Below are positions 24,079-24,485 of a stretch of 24,485 nucleotides of DNA, one piece after another; the first letter of the stretch is position 1; each line of letters starts with the position of its first letter. The notes below the pieces were generated by a model. The model searched no databases and was not told the DNA's origin. It was given only the letters and a program-made list of their open reading frames with translations. The stretch comes from a virus: the IMG/VR virus record IMGVR_UViG_3300031857_001318, positions 1 to 24,485 of that record. The stretch is one strand, 5' to 3'. The translations under genes and the position numbers were made by a program.

Positions 24079-24458
24079 AATTCAAATTCTTTTAGGTATA
24101 AATCAATTACTCTCTTTGTTTTCTCAAGGTCTTCCTTGAGTTGTCCTTTCTTACGGCATCTTACCACCCGTTTAATTATATCGAATTCATATGCATTAAG
24201 GCCGTGATCTTCAGCAAACTTATACAGACTACCGTTTGAGTTGTCGTAGTGCTGATCAGTATCGCCTGGATCTACATGAAGTTCATATGCAGTTATAGGG
24301 AAGAATAACCACTGCCACTTATCATCATAAATGTTGACATAAAGTTCTGCACCAGGTGCATTTTTACATACTCTCGCTTGCACCACGTCATCGACATTAG
24401 ATACAATAACGTATTCACACATATCTTTAATTCTTACTCTCATAAAACTCTTTTTCAT
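24075..24458 (-). CDS. DUF3310-like protein with N-terminal extension
   Basis: This is a 127-residue protein. Residues about 70-125 follow the DUF3310 pattern: HY at 70-71, FAEDHGLNAYEFDIIKRVVR (81-100), then KKGQLKEDLEKTKRVIDLYL (103-122). This matches the family's H-Y, hydrophobic helix with I-K-x-V-x-R and KG-x-x-EDL-x-K motifs. DUF3310 occurs in many phage early genes, including the nucleotide-kinase region of T7-like phages, but has no assigned activity alone. Residues 14-62 form a separate beta-rich part (YVIVSNVDDVVQARV, YVNIYDDKWQWLFF). An internal ATG at 24443 could give a protein five residues shorter; ATG 24458 is kept. The first 27 bases of this strand in the window show nothing. 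Confidence 0.65.
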   Translation of the reverse strand: MKKSFMRVRIKDMCEYVIVSNVDDVVQARVCKNAPGAELYVNIYDDKWQWLFFPITAYELHVDPGDTDQHYDNSNGSLYKFAEDHGLNAYEFDIIKRVVRCRKKGQLKEDLEKTKRVIDLYLKEFEL

Positions 24459-24485
24459 TTAAACTTAATTCATTATAACTATACG

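Noticed and set aside
1-24485. Diversity-generating retroelement acting on the tail genes
   Set aside because: No reverse transcriptase and no template/variable repeat pair was seen in the window.
1-24485. Firm assignment to the crAss-like phages
   Set aside because: BACON-like domain, gene order and host-type promoters are compatible, but no capsid, portal, terminase or RNA polymerase gene is present to decide.

Overview
This window looks like part of the genome of a tailed phage (or a prophage) of a Bacteroidota host. The host assignment rests on five promoter-like boxes of the Bacteroidota type (TAnnTTTG, the '-7' element), the scarcity of strong Shine-Dalgarno sequences, a BACON-like domain on a tail protein, and the moderately AT-rich base composition. 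The long run of virion genes without a tape-measure gene or contractile sheath, ending in three internal-type proteins of which one is 3247 residues, suggests podovirus-like (short-tailed) morphology. Membership in the crAss-like group is possible but not shown by this window.

Region 1 (1-20521, plus strand) is a late virion module. It opens with the 3' end of an unidentified gene, a hairpin terminator, and a promoter. Then come two small head-tail connector/adaptor-type proteins, a 1253-residue tail hub or nozzle-type protein with a C-terminal BACON-like domain, and a 581-residue Ig-containing appendage protein. A second promoter drives a 253-residue structural protein. A third drives a GNAT-type acetyltransferase, followed by three proteins resembling an ejected internal-protein set (234, 510 and 3247 residues). 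The genes abut or overlap by a few bases, so they form translationally packed operons. All three plus-strand promoter boxes lie exactly 4 nt from the ATG, which implies leaderless or nearly leaderless late mRNAs.

The 3247-residue protein fills about 40% of the window. It looks like a phage polyvalent protein: N-terminal short repeats, coiled coils, hydrophobic segments, a zincin HEAFH site, a possible ADP-ribosyltransferase-like fold and a long helical C-terminal half. Its codon use alternates in blocks, suggesting domain shuffling.

Region 2 (20526-20555) is a near-symmetrical bidirectional terminator between convergent modules.

Region 3 (20558-24485, minus strand) is a module of small genes read towards the terminator. 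In transcription order it holds a DUF3310-like protein, two unknown proteins, a 39-residue basic peptide, a 61-residue protein behind a promoter and 10-bp inverted repeat, a calcineurin-like metallophosphoesterase, a GIY-YIG homing-type endonuclease, two small membrane proteins and a small soluble protein. It looks like an early or middle, nucleic-acid and host-takeover type region with a membrane cassette at its end. No tRNA, rRNA, CRISPR array, insertion sequence, integrase, polymerase, reverse transcriptase or recognisable lysis enzyme was seen.
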